64,000 nt of DNA from Bacillus infantis NRRL B-14911 (GTDB lineage Bacteria > Bacillota > Bacilli > Bacillales > Cytobacillaceae): positions 4,689,501 to 4,753,500 of the forward strand of contig NC_022524.1 in the NCBI RefSeq assembly GCF_000473245.1, given 5' to 3'. Of the stretch, positions 34,594 through 43,541 are shown one piece after another. The first letter of the stretch is position 1; every line of letters starts with the position of its first letter. The notes beneath the pieces were generated by a model. The model was not told the DNA's origin. It ran no database searches and saw only the letters and a program-made list of their open reading frames with translations. The translations under genes and the position numbers were made by a program.

Positions 34594-35607
34594 TTATCTT
34601 CTATTTTTTGCCAGGTCTTCATGATCTGTTGCTAGAGGAGGCTGTTCCATCCACCCATTTTCTATTAATATGTTCATGCCGTCTTCAGCTAACACTCCAA
34701 TTCCTGTTATCATTCTTGCGTAATCAGCTGCAAGATCCCTTCGCTGGCTGATTGCCATTGCCTCGCCATAATAACCGATGGCAGAAGAGATGAGCGATGC
34801 TATATGATACATCATAAGCTTATCGGAAAAAGGAGGGATCGTTGAATCGGTTACCTCAGACTCAAATGTCCTGGGAACATGCAGGTTATCTTCAGTCATC
34901 ATGGAAGATAAGATTTTAAAGTGGTCGTTGCAGAGCGCCCTCGCCCTTTCCATGAACTTTTTAACATCTTTCGATCTGGCAACTTGACTGAATCCTAATT
35001 CCAGAACAATCTTTGTCATGGTTTTCTGCAGATTGAGATAGGTACCGCTTACTTCCACTGCACTTATAGGTCTTCGTTTTCCTAACCAGCCTGTCATAAA
35101 ACTTTGCTTCTTAACGAATTCGACTTTCTGATGGTTGTTAAAAGCAGGCGGTTTGCTGATTATCCCTTTATCTACAAGGGTCTTGGTAGCCCGGTCATAC
35201 AATTCCAAGGTTTCAGAAATCACACCAATAAAATATTTCCGCTGCTCCTCTGCCACAATATTGCCGATTGCCCCTGCGTATCTGGTCAATCCATGAACAG
35301 CCATAATATGCAGATAAACAATCATATAGGTGTCTGTAAATAAAGCGGGTGCTTCCACTGTAACATCTTCATCAGTAAAACCCTTAGGTGTTGGATAATT
35401 TTCTTTTTTAAGAAATCCTTCAACCTTTTGCATATGCCTTTCCGTTAATTCAAGGGCATACTGCAGTACCTGAGTAATGTCTTTATCTTGTACATGATTA
35501 AGAAAATAACGAAACACACAGTGAGATAAGCTGTCATTTATATATTGACTCCAAAGGTTTGCCAGTTCCGATGAACTTAGTCTCGTGCTATGATCACTGG
35601 TTTCCAC
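34594..35607 (-). CDS. DUF3231 family protein (tandem domain), copy 3
   Basis: 337 residues from the GTG at 35607, which has AGGGGG eight bases upstream; the longer TTG frame lacks a site. Blocks: LSSSELANLWSQYINDS, KGFTDEDVTVEAPALFTDTYM, ISAVEVSGTYLNLQKTM, STIPPFSDKLMMYH. Second gene of the unit is the membrane protein directly abutting. Function unknown. Confidence 0.85.
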   Translation of the reverse strand: METSDHSTRLSSSELANLWSQYINDSLSHCVFRYFLNHVQDKDITQVLQYALELTERHMQKVEGFLKKENYPTPKGFTDEDVTVEAPALFTDTYMIVYLHIMAVHGLTRYAGAIGNIVAEEQRKYFIGVISETLELYDRATKTLVDKGIISKPPAFNNHQKVEFVKKQSFMTGWLGKRRPISAVEVSGTYLNLQKTMTKIVLELGFSQVARSKDVKKFMERARALCNDHFKILSSMMTEDNLHVPRTFESEVTDSTIPPFSDKLMMYHIASLISSAIGYYGEAMAISQRRDLAADYARMITGIGVLAEDGMNILIENGWMEQPPLATDHEDLAKNRR

Positions 35608-35792
35608 AGTCCATACCCCCTGCAAGATTTTATCTAAGGTAGTTTATCCCTATGAAAAATGTCTATACATGAACATCCCTTGAAACAGCTTCTTCAATAT
35701 CCTCATCGAATCAGTAAAAACGGGCTCTTAAACGAGAATTGTTACCATTATCCAGACGTTTTTGGGGATCATACTCTCCACCAAATAAAAGA

Positions 35793-35817
35793 GGCTGATA
35801 CATTCAAAGTATCAGCC
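35793..35817. terminator. Perfect hairpin, possible terminator
   Basis: GGCTGATAC and GTATCAGCC with a seven-base loop. Flanks are only moderately T-rich (CTATTTT on plus, TCTTTTATTT on minus). It may end the DrrAB-like operon, 160 bases away. Confidence 0.5.
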
Positions 35818-35828
35818 CTATTTTACCC

Positions 35829-35899
35829 AGTTGGTAGAACAAGTAAGAAGTTGGTAGATTATTGAGTCAAATGGTTAAATTAATCTCATAGTTGGTAGA
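35829..35899 (+). repeat. Three direct repeats of AGTTGGTAGA
   Basis: AGTTGGTAGA occurs at 35829, 35849 and 35890; the last two extend to AGTTGGTAGATTA. Spacings are 20 and 41 bases, i.e. about two and four helical turns. Confidence 0.6.
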
Positions 35900-35975
35900 T
35901 TACTGGGCCAATTAATCGAATTCCTGGCTTTGACACTCTGGAAGGGCCTTAAATTGGTCAGGCACCGCCCTTTTC

Positions 35976-36725
35976 TTACTCCAACTGGCGTTTAAATACC
36001 TTACTGGCAATAAAATAAGCAATGATCATAATGCCAAGGCACCAGGCAAGTGCTGTCCAGATACCGCTGCCGACAGCCCCATTATAGAAGAGGGCACGAA
36101 CTGAATTGACGATGGAAGTCACTGGCTGGTTCTCAGCAAATACCCGAACAACTTTAGGCATGGTTTCAGTGGGAACAAAAGCCGAACTGATAAATGGGAG
36201 AAATATCAACGGGTAGGAGTATGCTGTAGCCCCTTCCATTGAATCGGCAGTCAACCCCGGAATTACCGCCAGCCATGTCAGCGCCAGCGTAAACAGCAGG
36301 AGAATCCCACCCGCCGCGAGCCAATCGAAGATATTAGCATCCGGACGAAAGCCCATTATGAATGCGACGAGGATTACCACCACAATAGCAAGTGCATTGG
36401 AAACAAGCGAGGTCAGCACATGAGCCCACAATATAGATGAGCGCTTAATGGGCATGGTAACGAAACGGGCCATCAGCCCGCTCTTTACATCATTAAAGAG
36501 CCTCAAGGATGTGTAAGCGACGCCGGACGCGATCGTGATCAGCAAGATTCCAGGCAGTAAATAATTCACGTAGTTCTCCGTGCCCGTTTCAATAGCACCG
36601 CCAAATACGTAAACAAACAGCAGCATCATCGTAATCGGCGTAATGGCTACCGTGACGATTGTGTCCGGGCTGCGCAAGATATTGCGCATTAATCGTCCCA
36701 GCAGTACCCCAGTTTTATTTTTCAT
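35976..36725 (-). CDS. DrrB-like ABC-2 drug exporter permease
   Basis: About 249 residues, six helices. Typical DrrB blocks are MRNILRSPDTIVTVAITPITMMLLFVYVFGG, LLPGILLITIASGVAYTSLRLFNDVKSG, and FLPFISSAFVPTETMP..V..FAENQPVT. AGGAGG suits the ATG at 36725. It overlaps the ATPase gene by 11 bases. Together with the ATPase it exports an unknown hydrophobic compound. Confidence 0.86.
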   Translation of the reverse strand: MKNKTGVLLGRLMRNILRSPDTIVTVAITPITMMLLFVYVFGGAIETGTENYVNYLLPGILLITIASGVAYTSLRLFNDVKSGLMARFVTMPIKRSSILWAHVLTSLVSNALAIVVVILVAFIMGFRPDANIFDWLAAGGILLLFTLALTWLAVIPGLTADSMEGATAYSYPLIFLPFISSAFVPTETMPKVVRVFAENQPVTSIVNSVRALFYNGAVGSGIWTALAWCLGIMIIAYFIASKVFKRQLE

Positions 36726-37488
36726 TTCCATCTCCTCCTTTTTTGCCGATAATTGCAAGGAATATCTCCTCTAATGTCGGCTGCTTCTCAATGTATTCTA
36801 CTTTTGCCTGCGGAAACATCTCCTTGAGTTCAACAAGGGTGCCCGTGGTGATGATCTTCCCGTCATGCAGGATGGCAATGCGGTCGGCCAGCTGTTCGGC
36901 TTCCTCCAGGTACTGGGTCGTCAGTAATATAGTCGTACCATTGCCGGCTAGCTCTTTGACAATATTCCAGACTTCAATCCGGGCTTCAGGATCAAGCCCT
37001 GTGGTAGGTTCGTCGAGAAAAATGACTTCTGGCTTCCCAATCAGGCTCATGGCGAGATCGAGCCGGCGCTTCATCCCGCCTGAATACTTTTCTGCCCGGC
37101 GGCTGGCCGCTTCTGTCAGACTGAATCGGGAAAGCAGATTGTCGGAGACTTCAGCTGGATTGGATACTCCCCGGAGCTTGGCAATCATCATTAAATTTTC
37201 CCGCCCGGTCAGCATGCCGTCTATTGCGGCGAACTGCCCGGTCAGACTGATACTCTGGCGGACGTGCTCCGGCTGGCGCTGAACATCAAAACCACCAATA
37301 ACTGCTTTACCATCATCTGCCTTCAATAACGTCGAGAGAATATTTACAGTAGTTGTTTTGCCCGCCCCATTGGAACCCAACAATGCAAAGATCTCGCCGC
37401 GCCTCACCTCAAATTCCACCCCCTTTAAAACTTCCTTGTCTTTGAAGGATTTTGTTAACCCTCTTACAGAAATCGCTTTATGGTTCAT
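36715..37488 (-). CDS. DrrA-like ABC exporter ATPase
   Basis: 257 residues. Walker A GSNGAGKTT near 39, signature YSGGMKRRLDLAM near 134, Walker B VIFLDEPTTGLDP near 155 and the DrrA-type stretch EIWNIVKELA..GTTILLTTQYLEEAEQLADRI. AGGAGG-type site before ATG. An operator-like sequence shared with the PadR gene lies upstream at 37596-37634. Confidence 0.92.
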   Translation of the reverse strand: MNHKAISVRGLTKSFKDKEVLKGVEFEVRRGEIFALLGSNGAGKTTTVNILSTLLKADDGKAVIGGFDVQRQPEHVRQSISLTGQFAAIDGMLTGRENLMMIAKLRGVSNPAEVSDNLLSRFSLTEAASRRAEKYSGGMKRRLDLAMSLIGKPEVIFLDEPTTGLDPEARIEVWNIVKELAGNGTTILLTTQYLEEAEQLADRIAILHDGKIITTGTLVELKEMFPQAKVEYIEKQPTLEEIFLAIIGKKGGDGNEK

Positions 37489-37595
37489 ATAGATTCCTCC
37501 TTTTTATTTGCAGCAAAAACCGATGTCCGAGAAACAATCTGTTTTCTGCCTTCGGACAAAAAGACACAGGGCTTTGATCACATAATCTTATTCGC

Positions 37596-37634
37596 TACTC
37601 TGTTATACCGATTATCAGTATTACTTACTACCCA
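37596..37634. promoter_or_regulatory. Candidate PadR operator upstream of the ABC genes
   Basis: TACTCTGTTATACCGATTAT then CAGTATTACTTACTACC aligns closely with the sequence before the PadR gene (38435-38474). The shared order is TACTCTG, ATACC/TAACC, CAGTA and ACTTA. Confidence 0.6.
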
Positions 37635-37713
37635 CTTAAAAAAATACTGAATAGCAGCAGTCAATCAGACCTGGCTATTCAGCAGGTTTCTAATTCAATT
37701 GTTAGATTATTGC

Positions 37714-38055
37714 CTATCCGCGGCCGATGGTATCATTCAGCTTCTTACGATATTTGTCATTCCAGGTTTTCTCATCCTTCACCAGCTCATCACAGAAAGC
37801 AGCAACATCCTCGCCCGTCAGATCAGTGACTTTCTTGCCTTCCGCTGCCCCTTCCTCAAAAAGGTCCAGGATGCCGGTGAAGATGCGATTCGTGCCTTTC
37901 CAATCAGTCGGACCGCCTCCAGCCGTCCACATATATTTCTGGATCGCTTTATACGCGGCAGAGTACTCGCTTGGAAGTGCCTTCGCACGCGCCTCCATCG
38001 CTTTCCATTCCCGCTTGTCATCCAGGCTGCCGATGATTTTTTCAAAAATACTCAT
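37714..38055 (-). CDS. DUF1048 family protein
   Basis: 113 residues, helical: [68 protein letters not shown]1048 proteins regularly accompany PadR regulators and ABC drug exporters in Firmicutes; their role is unsettled, possibly modulating the regulator. The ATG overlaps the PadR stop by four bases. Confidence 0.87.
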   Translation of the reverse strand: MSIFEKIIGSLDDKREWKAMEARAKALPSEYSAAYKAIQKYMWTAGGGPTDWKGTNRIFTGILDLFEEGAAEGKKVTDLTGEDVAAFCDELVKDEKTWNDKYRKKLNDTIGRG

Positions 38056-38396
38056 TTCGCATTCTCCTTTTTGATTTGTTTAGTTTTCAGTTCGTCAATT
38101 TTGCCCGAGACAAAGGCCCATTTTTCCCAAAAGGCTTTGAGTTTTTCCCGGCCAGCTGCGTTTAGGGTGTAGAACTTTCTCGGCGGTCCCACAGTGGAGG
38201 GCTTTTTCTCGATATCCACCAGATTGTTTTTCTCCAGCCGCATGGTAATGGTGTACACAGTCCCTTCAACCACATCAGTGAAGCCGAGCTGCCGGAGCTG
38301 CTGCGTGATTTCATAACCATATGTTTCGCCGCGGCTGATGATCTCAAGCACACAGCCCTCAAGCACTCCTTTCAGCATTTCCGTGATATTTTCCAA
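38052..38396 (-). CDS. PadR-family transcriptional regulator
   Basis: 114 residues. PadR winged helix: [70 protein letters not shown]. First gene of PadR-DUF1048, followed 225 bases on by the DrrAB-like pair. Similar sequences before both units suggest it represses both. Confidence 0.9.
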   Translation of the reverse strand: MENITEMLKGVLEGCVLEIISRGETYGYEITQQLRQLGFTDVVEGTVYTITMRLEKNNLVDIEKKPSTVGPPRKFYTLNAAGREKLKAFWEKWAFVSGKIDELKTKQIKKENAK

Positions 38397-38434
38397 TTCT
38401 TTTACCCCCGTCTATATCTCACTTGTATATTTAG

Positions 38435-38474
38435 TACTCTGTATAACCGGTATTCAGTAATACTTATTACTAAC
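38435..38474. promoter_or_regulatory. Candidate PadR operator upstream of padR
   Basis: TACTCTGTATAACCGGTATT then CAGTAATACTTATTACTAAC, 39 bases before the PadR start. It contains AGTAATAC-like half sites and is repeated in front of the ABC genes. Confidence 0.6.
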
Positions 38475-38540
38475 TATATAGTAATACCGAGTAGCGTTGT
38501 CTGTCAAGTACGTTAAAGCTGTTTGCTGCCCATTTTTGCA

Positions 38541-38570
38541 AAAAAGAAAAAAGCCGCCTTGCTGGCAGCT
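38541..38570 (-). terminator. Recurring GC-rich terminator, copy 2
   Basis: Minus strand: GCTGCCAGCAAGGCGGC then TTTTTTCTTTTTT. It ends the peptidase E gene. Confidence 0.87.
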
Positions 38571-38625
38571 GATCGAGAATACTTTATTCATTTAAGGATG
38601 CAAATCTTTGTTGCGGATATCGACA

Positions 38626-39294
38626 TCAATTAGAAAACAGCATCCACTGCCCTTCGGAAACAACTTCTACTGCTCCGTCAACCACTTTGATGGCCGTTTG
38701 ATCATCCATTGCATAAGCTGACCCCTTCATCCCGGCGGCCCATTTCTCTGCGGCAGCCATGGTGTTTCCCGGAAGCATCTCGTGGTCCAGATGCGGAAAC
38801 ATTGCAAATTCGACCAGTCCAAGCGCGGCATCACCACCGTCGGGCGGAGTCCAGCCTACAAAGTATTCCCCGATGTTAGGTGCCATCACCATGCTTCCGG
38901 CACTCATCCCAACATAGACTGACTGCAGGGACGGCAAAAGGTCTGCCAGTCCTGACTGCTGCATCCAGTGGCTAAGGTAGAGGGCGTCCCCTCCTGACAC
39001 CAGCAGGACGTCCGTCTCCCTGACAAGCGGCACCCAGCGGTCTTCATCGATGCTTGGGAGAGCTGTGAGCTCCAGCACACCGATCGACTTCCAGCCCAGA
39101 TCGACCATGGAATTACCGGGACTTCCGCTGATGAACTCCCAGGCTTTGACACCGGGGCCGACCCAGGGGTGCCCATACATGGCGGTTGGGATGCATAAGG
39201 CCGTTGAGTCAGCGACCGGTTTGCCCAGCATATCGACAAGTGCATCGTTTATGCTCTTATTATTAACGCCGCCAGAAGTAAGCAGAAACTTCAT
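38626..39294 (-). CDS. Peptidase E-like (S51) protein
   Basis: 222 residues. MKFLLTSGG start, DVLLVSGGDALYLSHWM, nucleophile YVGMSAGSMV near 130, and a late PHLDHEMLPG. S51 peptidases use a Ser in a class-I amidotransferase-like fold to cleave N-terminal Asp-X dipeptides. AAGGAG precedes the ATG. It is a single gene followed by a recurring terminator. Confidence 0.85.
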   Translation of the reverse strand: MKFLLTSGGVNNKSINDALVDMLGKPVADSTALCIPTAMYGHPWVGPGVKAWEFISGSPGNSMVDLGWKSIGVLELTALPSIDEDRWVPLVRETDVLLVSGGDALYLSHWMQQSGLADLLPSLQSVYVGMSAGSMVMAPNIGEYFVGWTPPDGGDAALGLVEFAMFPHLDHEMLPGNTMAAAEKWAAGMKGSAYAMDDQTAIKVVDGAVEVVSEGQWMLFSN

Positions 39295-39336
39295 AACATC
39301 GCTCCTTGCGGTTTAATTTCAGGAAACCCCCCACCA

Positions 39337-39765
39337 TTAGTAGTCCTTAGCCGCAGCAGAAATCTGCCACATCACACCAAATTTATCACTAACCTGCCCA
39401 TATAAAGGGCTCCAAAAAGTCTCCTGGAGCGGCATGTCCACTTTCCCGCCATCCTGAAGCTTAGCGAATATCCCCTTCGTCTGCTCTAATTCATCTACGA
39501 TAAGAGCAATCGTCACCTGGGAACCAATTTGGTAAGGCTGGCCAGGAAATGTGTCAGAAAGCATTAAATCCATATTCCCTGCCTTCAGGTGAGCGTTCAG
39601 TACTCGGTCCTTTACTTCAGGCGGGGAAGGGAATTCCGGGTTGTCAGGCATATCGCCAAACGTCTGGACGGAAACCACTTCTGCATTTAAAGCATCTTTG
39701 TAAAAACTCACTGCCTCTTGACCATTCCCGTTCATTACTAAGTACGGATACATCGACTTAATCAT
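39337..39765 (-). CDS. PhnB/YjdN-type VOC family protein
   Basis: About 142 residues: MYPYLVMNGNGQEAVSFYKDALNAEVVSVQTFGDMP, VLNAHLKAGNMDLMLSD, QVTIALIVDELEQT, ETFWSPLYGQVSDKFGVMWQIS. This is the PhnB-like glyoxalase/bleomycin-resistance fold. Enzymatic function unproven. AAGAGG favours the ATG over the GTG two codons upstream. Confidence 0.87.
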   Translation of the reverse strand: MIKSMYPYLVMNGNGQEAVSFYKDALNAEVVSVQTFGDMPDNPEFPSPPEVKDRVLNAHLKAGNMDLMLSDTFPGQPYQIGSQVTIALIVDELEQTKGIFAKLQDGGKVDMPLQETFWSPLYGQVSDKFGVMWQISAAAKDY

Positions 39766-39857
39766 CCTCACACCTCTTCACCTAAATTTAATTGGCAGAA
39801 TCACCATTCTTATATTTCAATAGGCTGCTGAAAATACCTTCCTAAAAATTGTTCATT

Positions 39858-40256
39858 TTAAGAAAGGTATTTCTCCCAAAGCAAATGCTCTATATCTTCC
39901 ACTCCGCTCACTTCTTTCCTGAACCATTCCATATTTCCAGCAAACTTCGACGAACAAGAAAATTCAATTCTTGCTGCACGATTTCCCTGGATACATCTGA
40001 TTGTCCCTCTGTAACCGGGCGGCTCCTTCAGACTTTCCTTGTATGTCCCGACACAGGTTACCATTTCATATTGATAGTCGATAGCAAGTGAATCAAAATA
40101 CTTCTTAGATACAACCTCTTTTATTTGCCTGTATGTAAACTCATCCAATCCCCATCGGATTACACTGTCACCATCAGGAAGCTCTACCTTCAATTTAAGG
40201 TATCTTCCAATGTGGTCCTTTGACACATCAAGAATCTGAAAGTTATCTAAGTTCAT
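39858..40256 (-). CDS. Hypothetical protein
   Basis: 132 residues, soluble, beta-rich start (FQILDVSKDHIGRYLKLKVELPDGDSVIRWGLDE) and a C-terminal SKFAGNMEWFRKEVSG. I do not recognise the family. AGGAGGT lies 13 bases before the ATG, longer than usual. Confidence 0.6.
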   Translation of the reverse strand: MNLDNFQILDVSKDHIGRYLKLKVELPDGDSVIRWGLDEFTYRQIKEVVSKKYFDSLAIDYQYEMVTCVGTYKESLKEPPGYRGTIRCIQGNRAARIEFSCSSKFAGNMEWFRKEVSGVEDIEHLLWEKYLS

Positions 40257-40327
40257 AAGCAGGGCCGTACCTCCTTCTGCATAATGATTGTTTAAATGGG
40301 AAAAATATACTTTCTACTTATTTATTG

Positions 40328-40444
40328 TCAGCCCAGCCATTGCTGATTGTATGCCACGATTCCAAGTATCGCCCCAACACCTGCACCCAATGCTAAACCG
40401 ATCCCTGCCCACATAACTTCTGTTTTCTTTTTATTAGGATCCAA
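40328..40444 (-). CDS. Glycine-rich small membrane protein, 38 residues
   Basis: TTG start, AGGA seven bases upstream. A basic N-terminus (DPNKKKTEV) precedes one glycine-zipper helix (AGIGLALGAGVGAILGIVAY) and NQQWLG. Single-pass; function unknown. Confidence 0.6.
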   Translation of the reverse strand: MDPNKKKTEVMWAGIGLALGAGVGAILGIVAYNQQWLG

Positions 40445-40519
40445 CCCAACTTCCTATCTTTATTTACTTTAGGTAAAAATCAGAATACATTTTCACCAGA
40501 ACTATAGCGGAGGTGTATC

Positions 40520-41776
40520 TTACGCATCAAGCCATAACTGAATATATTCCTGGATGATCCGATTCTTATCCCAATTCTTTTGGAAAAAAGGAAAGATTTC
40601 ATTTTGATAGACAGCCAAGCCAAATAATGGCGCAATTCTTTGAACGTTCAGGTACTCTTTGCGCAGGTCTTCCTCTAAACCCCACTCTGCCCAGCAGCTT
40701 AAGTACGCTTCAAGCAATTCATCCGCGAACTCTTCAGAAAAAAGTTCGGCTGCCTCATTTAAAAACACAGTGACGCTTAAGAAAGGATGTGACAAAGAGC
40801 TGTCTGACCAGTCATAGATAATGGGCAGCCCTTCCTCCAGTATGACGTTTCCTCCAAAAAAGTCTCCGTGCTCCAGCGACAATGGCACCAGCGGAGTTTG
40901 TAGCATGCTGCAAATCAAGTTTGCTTCAGAGGTACTTTCCGCCAGCCTTGAAAATTGGCCATCTGAAATGGTGCCGTCTTTTAAAAGTGATTCAACAGCC
41001 GTCCTTAGCCCGCTAATCACAACAGAGGCAAGCGGACGAACAGGGATACCTGCTTCCCTAAGCCGCCCTGCCTCTTTGACAGACAGCTTTTGAACCCCGG
41101 CCAGGGCAAGGAGCGCCTCCCTCCAATCCTGCTCTTTTCCAGCTCTGCCTAGAAGCTCTCCCTGTATCTCCTTTATAAGCAGCCAGCCTTCGCTGTCATC
41201 TGCAGCAATTACGGCCGGAATATATTTTATGCCGGCTTCCCAAAGAAATGTGCTGACGTTCACTTCATGCCTGAAGATCTTTGGCACCGCTTTAAAATAA
41301 TAATTTTCCTCACCGGTGATTATTTTAAAAAGAACTGAACGTTCCCAGCTTCTGATCTGCTGGAAGTCTATTCTCTCAGTCCGCAGCTTGTTTCTGACCC
41401 ACCGCTCCATTCCCTCCCGCCAGTCCGGAGAAAACCATGGTACAGAGCGGTCTGCCTGGAGGCTCTTCCATTCGTTTAAAAAATGAGCGTCCTTTGCAGA
41501 AAGCAGACTGGCTGCTTCGTGATAAGAAGCCCAGTAAATATCATTTTCCAAGCCTGATTCAAGGATGGACACTGAGTAGACCCTCATACCCCCTTCATCA
41601 TGGACACACTGCAGGACATTGGCCTTAACCCCAAACTTCTCCTGTAAAAAAGCAGCAATCTCCCCCGTCTCTGCCAGATGTGTCCGGTTAGGACTGAAGC
41701 AGGGCAAGGCGAGCCCATGTTTAAAGGTTTCGAGCAATAACCGATCCTGCCAGAAGGCAATTATTTTGTATTGCAT
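40520..41776 (-). CDS. Aminoglycoside phosphotransferase-like kinase family protein
   Basis: About 418 residues. The C-terminal half has the APH fold: SLEHGDFFGGNVILEEGLPIIYDWSDSSLSHPF, where H-G-D-x-x-x-x-N and DW act as catalytic and Mg-binding motifs. The N-terminal 130 residues are a separate part (Nudix-like or unknown). The start is the ATG at 41776 with GGGAG eight bases upstream; a 30-codon extension upstream is REP read-through. Substrate unknown; resistance cannot be inferred. Confidence 0.78.
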   Translation of the reverse strand: MQYKIIAFWQDRLLLETFKHGLALPCFSPNRTHLAETGEIAAFLQEKFGVKANVLQCVHDEGGMRVYSVSILESGLENDIYWASYHEAASLLSAKDAHFLNEWKSLQADRSVPWFSPDWREGMERWVRNKLRTERIDFQQIRSWERSVLFKIITGEENYYFKAVPKIFRHEVNVSTFLWEAGIKYIPAVIAADDSEGWLLIKEIQGELLGRAGKEQDWREALLALAGVQKLSVKEAGRLREAGIPVRPLASVVISGLRTAVESLLKDGTISDGQFSRLAESTSEANLICSMLQTPLVPLSLEHGDFFGGNVILEEGLPIIYDWSDSSLSHPFLSVTVFLNEAAELFSEEFADELLEAYLSCWAEWGLEEDLRKEYLNVQRIAPLFGLAVYQNEIFPFFQKNWDKNRIIQEYIQLWLDA

Positions 41777-41799
41777 ATGTTCACTCCCTGCATTTATCG

Positions 41800-41826
41800 A
41801 GCCAAGGGGACAGGTCCCTTGGCCCA
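41800..41826. repeat. REP-like unit (single)
   Basis: GAGCCAAGGGGACAGGTCCC then TTGGCCC; consensus copy in the leader of the phosphotransferase gene. Confidence 0.85.
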
Positions 41827-41915
41827 GATCCACTAAAAGAAGGATTTTCCCAGCTTTCAGTACCATCTACAAACCTGGGACAGGCCCCTAATTTAGAGTG
41901 CTTTTTGAAAAAAGG

Positions 41916-42089
41916 CTACTTCTCTTGAACCGTTTTATCAGTACTATCGTGTATTTTTTTCAGCGTATTATTGATGTTATTCAGGCTCAACAATATAAAA
42001 CCAAGCATGATAAAAGTTACAATCTCCCGCGTGAAAAAAGACACAACTCCTAAAATCACGAAATATAAACTATACAACCAGTTGCTCAT
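41916..42089 (-). CDS. Small membrane protein, 57 residues
   Basis: GAGGAGG eight bases before ATG. One or two hydrophobic helices (WLYSLYFVILGVVSFF, FIMLGFILLSL) then a polar amphipathic tail (NNTLKKIHDSTDKTVQEK). No family assigned. Confidence 0.68.
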   Translation of the reverse strand: MSNWLYSLYFVILGVVSFFTREIVTFIMLGFILLSLNNINNTLKKIHDSTDKTVQEK

Positions 42090-42108
42090 TAGAAAGCCTC
42101 CTCATTTT

Positions 42109-42136
42109 TGAGCCGAGGGGACAGGTCCCTTGGCTC
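42109..42136. repeat. REP-like unit (single)
   Basis: TGAGCCGAGGGGACAGGTCC then CTTGGCTCA. Confidence 0.83.
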
Positions 42137-42185
42137 ATCCCACAGACCTGCACCATATCTCCTATTGTAATGATTCCTCAGCTTA

Positions 42186-42650
42186 TTAAAGACGCTGCTC
42201 CTCAATCAAATCAATATTCCTCTTATGTATGGCATAATCCTGAATTTGCTTTCCTATGTCTGCATAGAGCTGAATATCTCCAAGCCGCGATAATGCTATC
42301 CACTTTACGCCCGTCTGATTAGGGTCTGGCTGTTCTGGAAGCCTTGCAGCCGAGCCGCTCAGTTTAGTACATTCAAACATCATCGCCAGGGTATGGACTG
42401 GCCCATATTTTTCGCCATTCAAATGCGGTGCATATTCATAGACAAAGGCCAATGGGCCGACCTCCACTTCTATGCACGCTTCTTCTTTAGCTTCTCTTTT
42501 AACAGCATCTGTTATAGTCTCGCCAGGCTCCACACCTCCTGCAGGAAAATCATACAAGATACCCCTGTTTGGATCGCTATATTCTGTCAGCAGAATTTTG
42601 TCCTGCTCGATAATGACTGCACCTGCTTTAACTCTTATATGATAGGACAA
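42186..42650 (-). CDS. Nudix hydrolase
   Basis: 154 residues. The Nudix box reads GGVEPGETITDAVKREAKEE followed by ACI: the final conserved Gly is Cys here, while all catalytic Glu are kept. VKAGAVIIEQDKILLTEY opens the fold. It hydrolyses a nucleoside diphosphate-linked compound, unspecified. It lies 23 bases downstream of a second Nudix gene. Confidence 0.85.
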   Translation of the reverse strand: MSYHIRVKAGAVIIEQDKILLTEYSDPNRGILYDFPAGGVEPGETITDAVKREAKEEACIEVEVGPLAFVYEYAPHLNGEKYGPVHTLAMMFECTKLSGSAARLPEQPDPNQTGVKWIALSRLGDIQLYADIGKQIQDYAIHKRNIDLIEEQRL

Positions 42651-42673
42651 TCTCTCTGTCTCCTTCCCTTAAA

Positions 42674-43096
42674 CTACCGCACTTCCCCTTGAAAGACATA
42701 GGGAGCTGACTGACCCAGCAAATACCTGATCCCATTTTTATGATATGGCATCATTTCATCAGCAGTTTCTAAACTTACCCATCTTACTTCTGCTATCGTT
42801 TCAGTATCTTGTATACTGATCTCGCCGCTTATGACTCTTGCTTTGAATGTAATGAAAACGGCATGATGATCATGATTTTTCATCATCGCTTCATTTACAG
42901 AAATTATGTCATCAACCTCAATCGTCAGGCCTGTTTCTTCTTTTGCTTCCCGAATAGCTGCCTGTGATAAGGTTTCCCCTGCTTCAACCGAACCGCCCGG
43001 CAGAGACCAATTATCATATTTAAAATTCCTAACAACCAATACCTTCTCCTGTTTTTCATCAAAGATAAGTGAATAGACTACATCTACTCTTTTCAT
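42674..43096 (-). CDS. Nudix hydrolase
   Basis: About 140 residues. Canonical box GGSVEAGETLSQAAIREAKEETGL, preceded by VVRNFKYDNWSLP. AAGGAG eight bases before MKRVDVV sets the start; a 17-codon extension has no site. It forms a probable pair with the next Nudix gene. Confidence 0.87.
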   Translation of the reverse strand: MKRVDVVYSLIFDEKQEKVLVVRNFKYDNWSLPGGSVEAGETLSQAAIREAKEETGLTIEVDDIISVNEAMMKNHDHHAVFITFKARVISGEISIQDTETIAEVRWVSLETADEMMPYHKNGIRYLLGQSAPYVFQGEVR

Positions 43097-43288
43097 GAAC
43101 ACACTCCTTTTTTCTGCCTTACATACCTTCTCTAACACGCAGAACAATTCCTTTTTTTACCAGCTGGCTCCTCTTTCTGGATAAAAGCACAAAGTATGTT
43201 ATACTTATTATCAATTATTTAAATATGTTGGGAACTACGAGACTTTACTTAGTCACCTCCCCCCATAGTGGAAGGAGGCTGAGACTAT

Positions 43289-43525
43289 ATGTCTTTAGAT
43301 CACATGAGAACAATGTTAACTACCATACAGGAATACCCTAACTGTGAAATTTCATTAACTTTCAATGATGACAACCAGCAGCCGGTATTGTATGTATGCT
43401 ATAAAGAAAACCTATTTGAAGTCACACATGCCCATACACAGGCTGTTGACACATTTTATACGATAGAATCAACACTCAAAGCGATTGACAAAGAATTGAA
43501 TTCTGAATTGCAAAAAAACCTCTGA
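43289..43525 (+). CDS. Hypothetical protein, 78 residues
   Basis: An acidic soluble protein: CEISLTFNDDNQQPVLYVCYKENLFEVTH followed by a helical end. GAAGGAGG precedes the ATG by about eleven bases. Its stop codon lies inside the terminator hairpin. No family recognised. Confidence 0.6.
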   Translation: MSLDHMRTMLTTIQEYPNCEISLTFNDDNQQPVLYVCYKENLFEVTHAHTQAVDTFYTIESTLKAIDKELNSELQKNL

Positions 43526-43541
43526 TTCAGAGGTTTTTTTG
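43518..43541 (+). terminator. Terminator overlapping the gene end
   Basis: ACCTCTGA and TCAGAGGT form a near loop-less stem followed by TTTTTTT. Confidence 0.9.

Larger units (their letters stand above)
35608..35975. other. 368-base intergenic region
   Basis: No convincing gene. It contains a hairpin (35793-35817) and three short direct repeats (35829-35899). A plus-strand frame at 35659 has no ribosome binding site. Confidence 0.5.

Noticed and set aside
35659-35865. Plus-strand frame of 68 codons ending over a hairpin
   Set aside because: No ribosome binding site; the hairpin is better read as a terminator.
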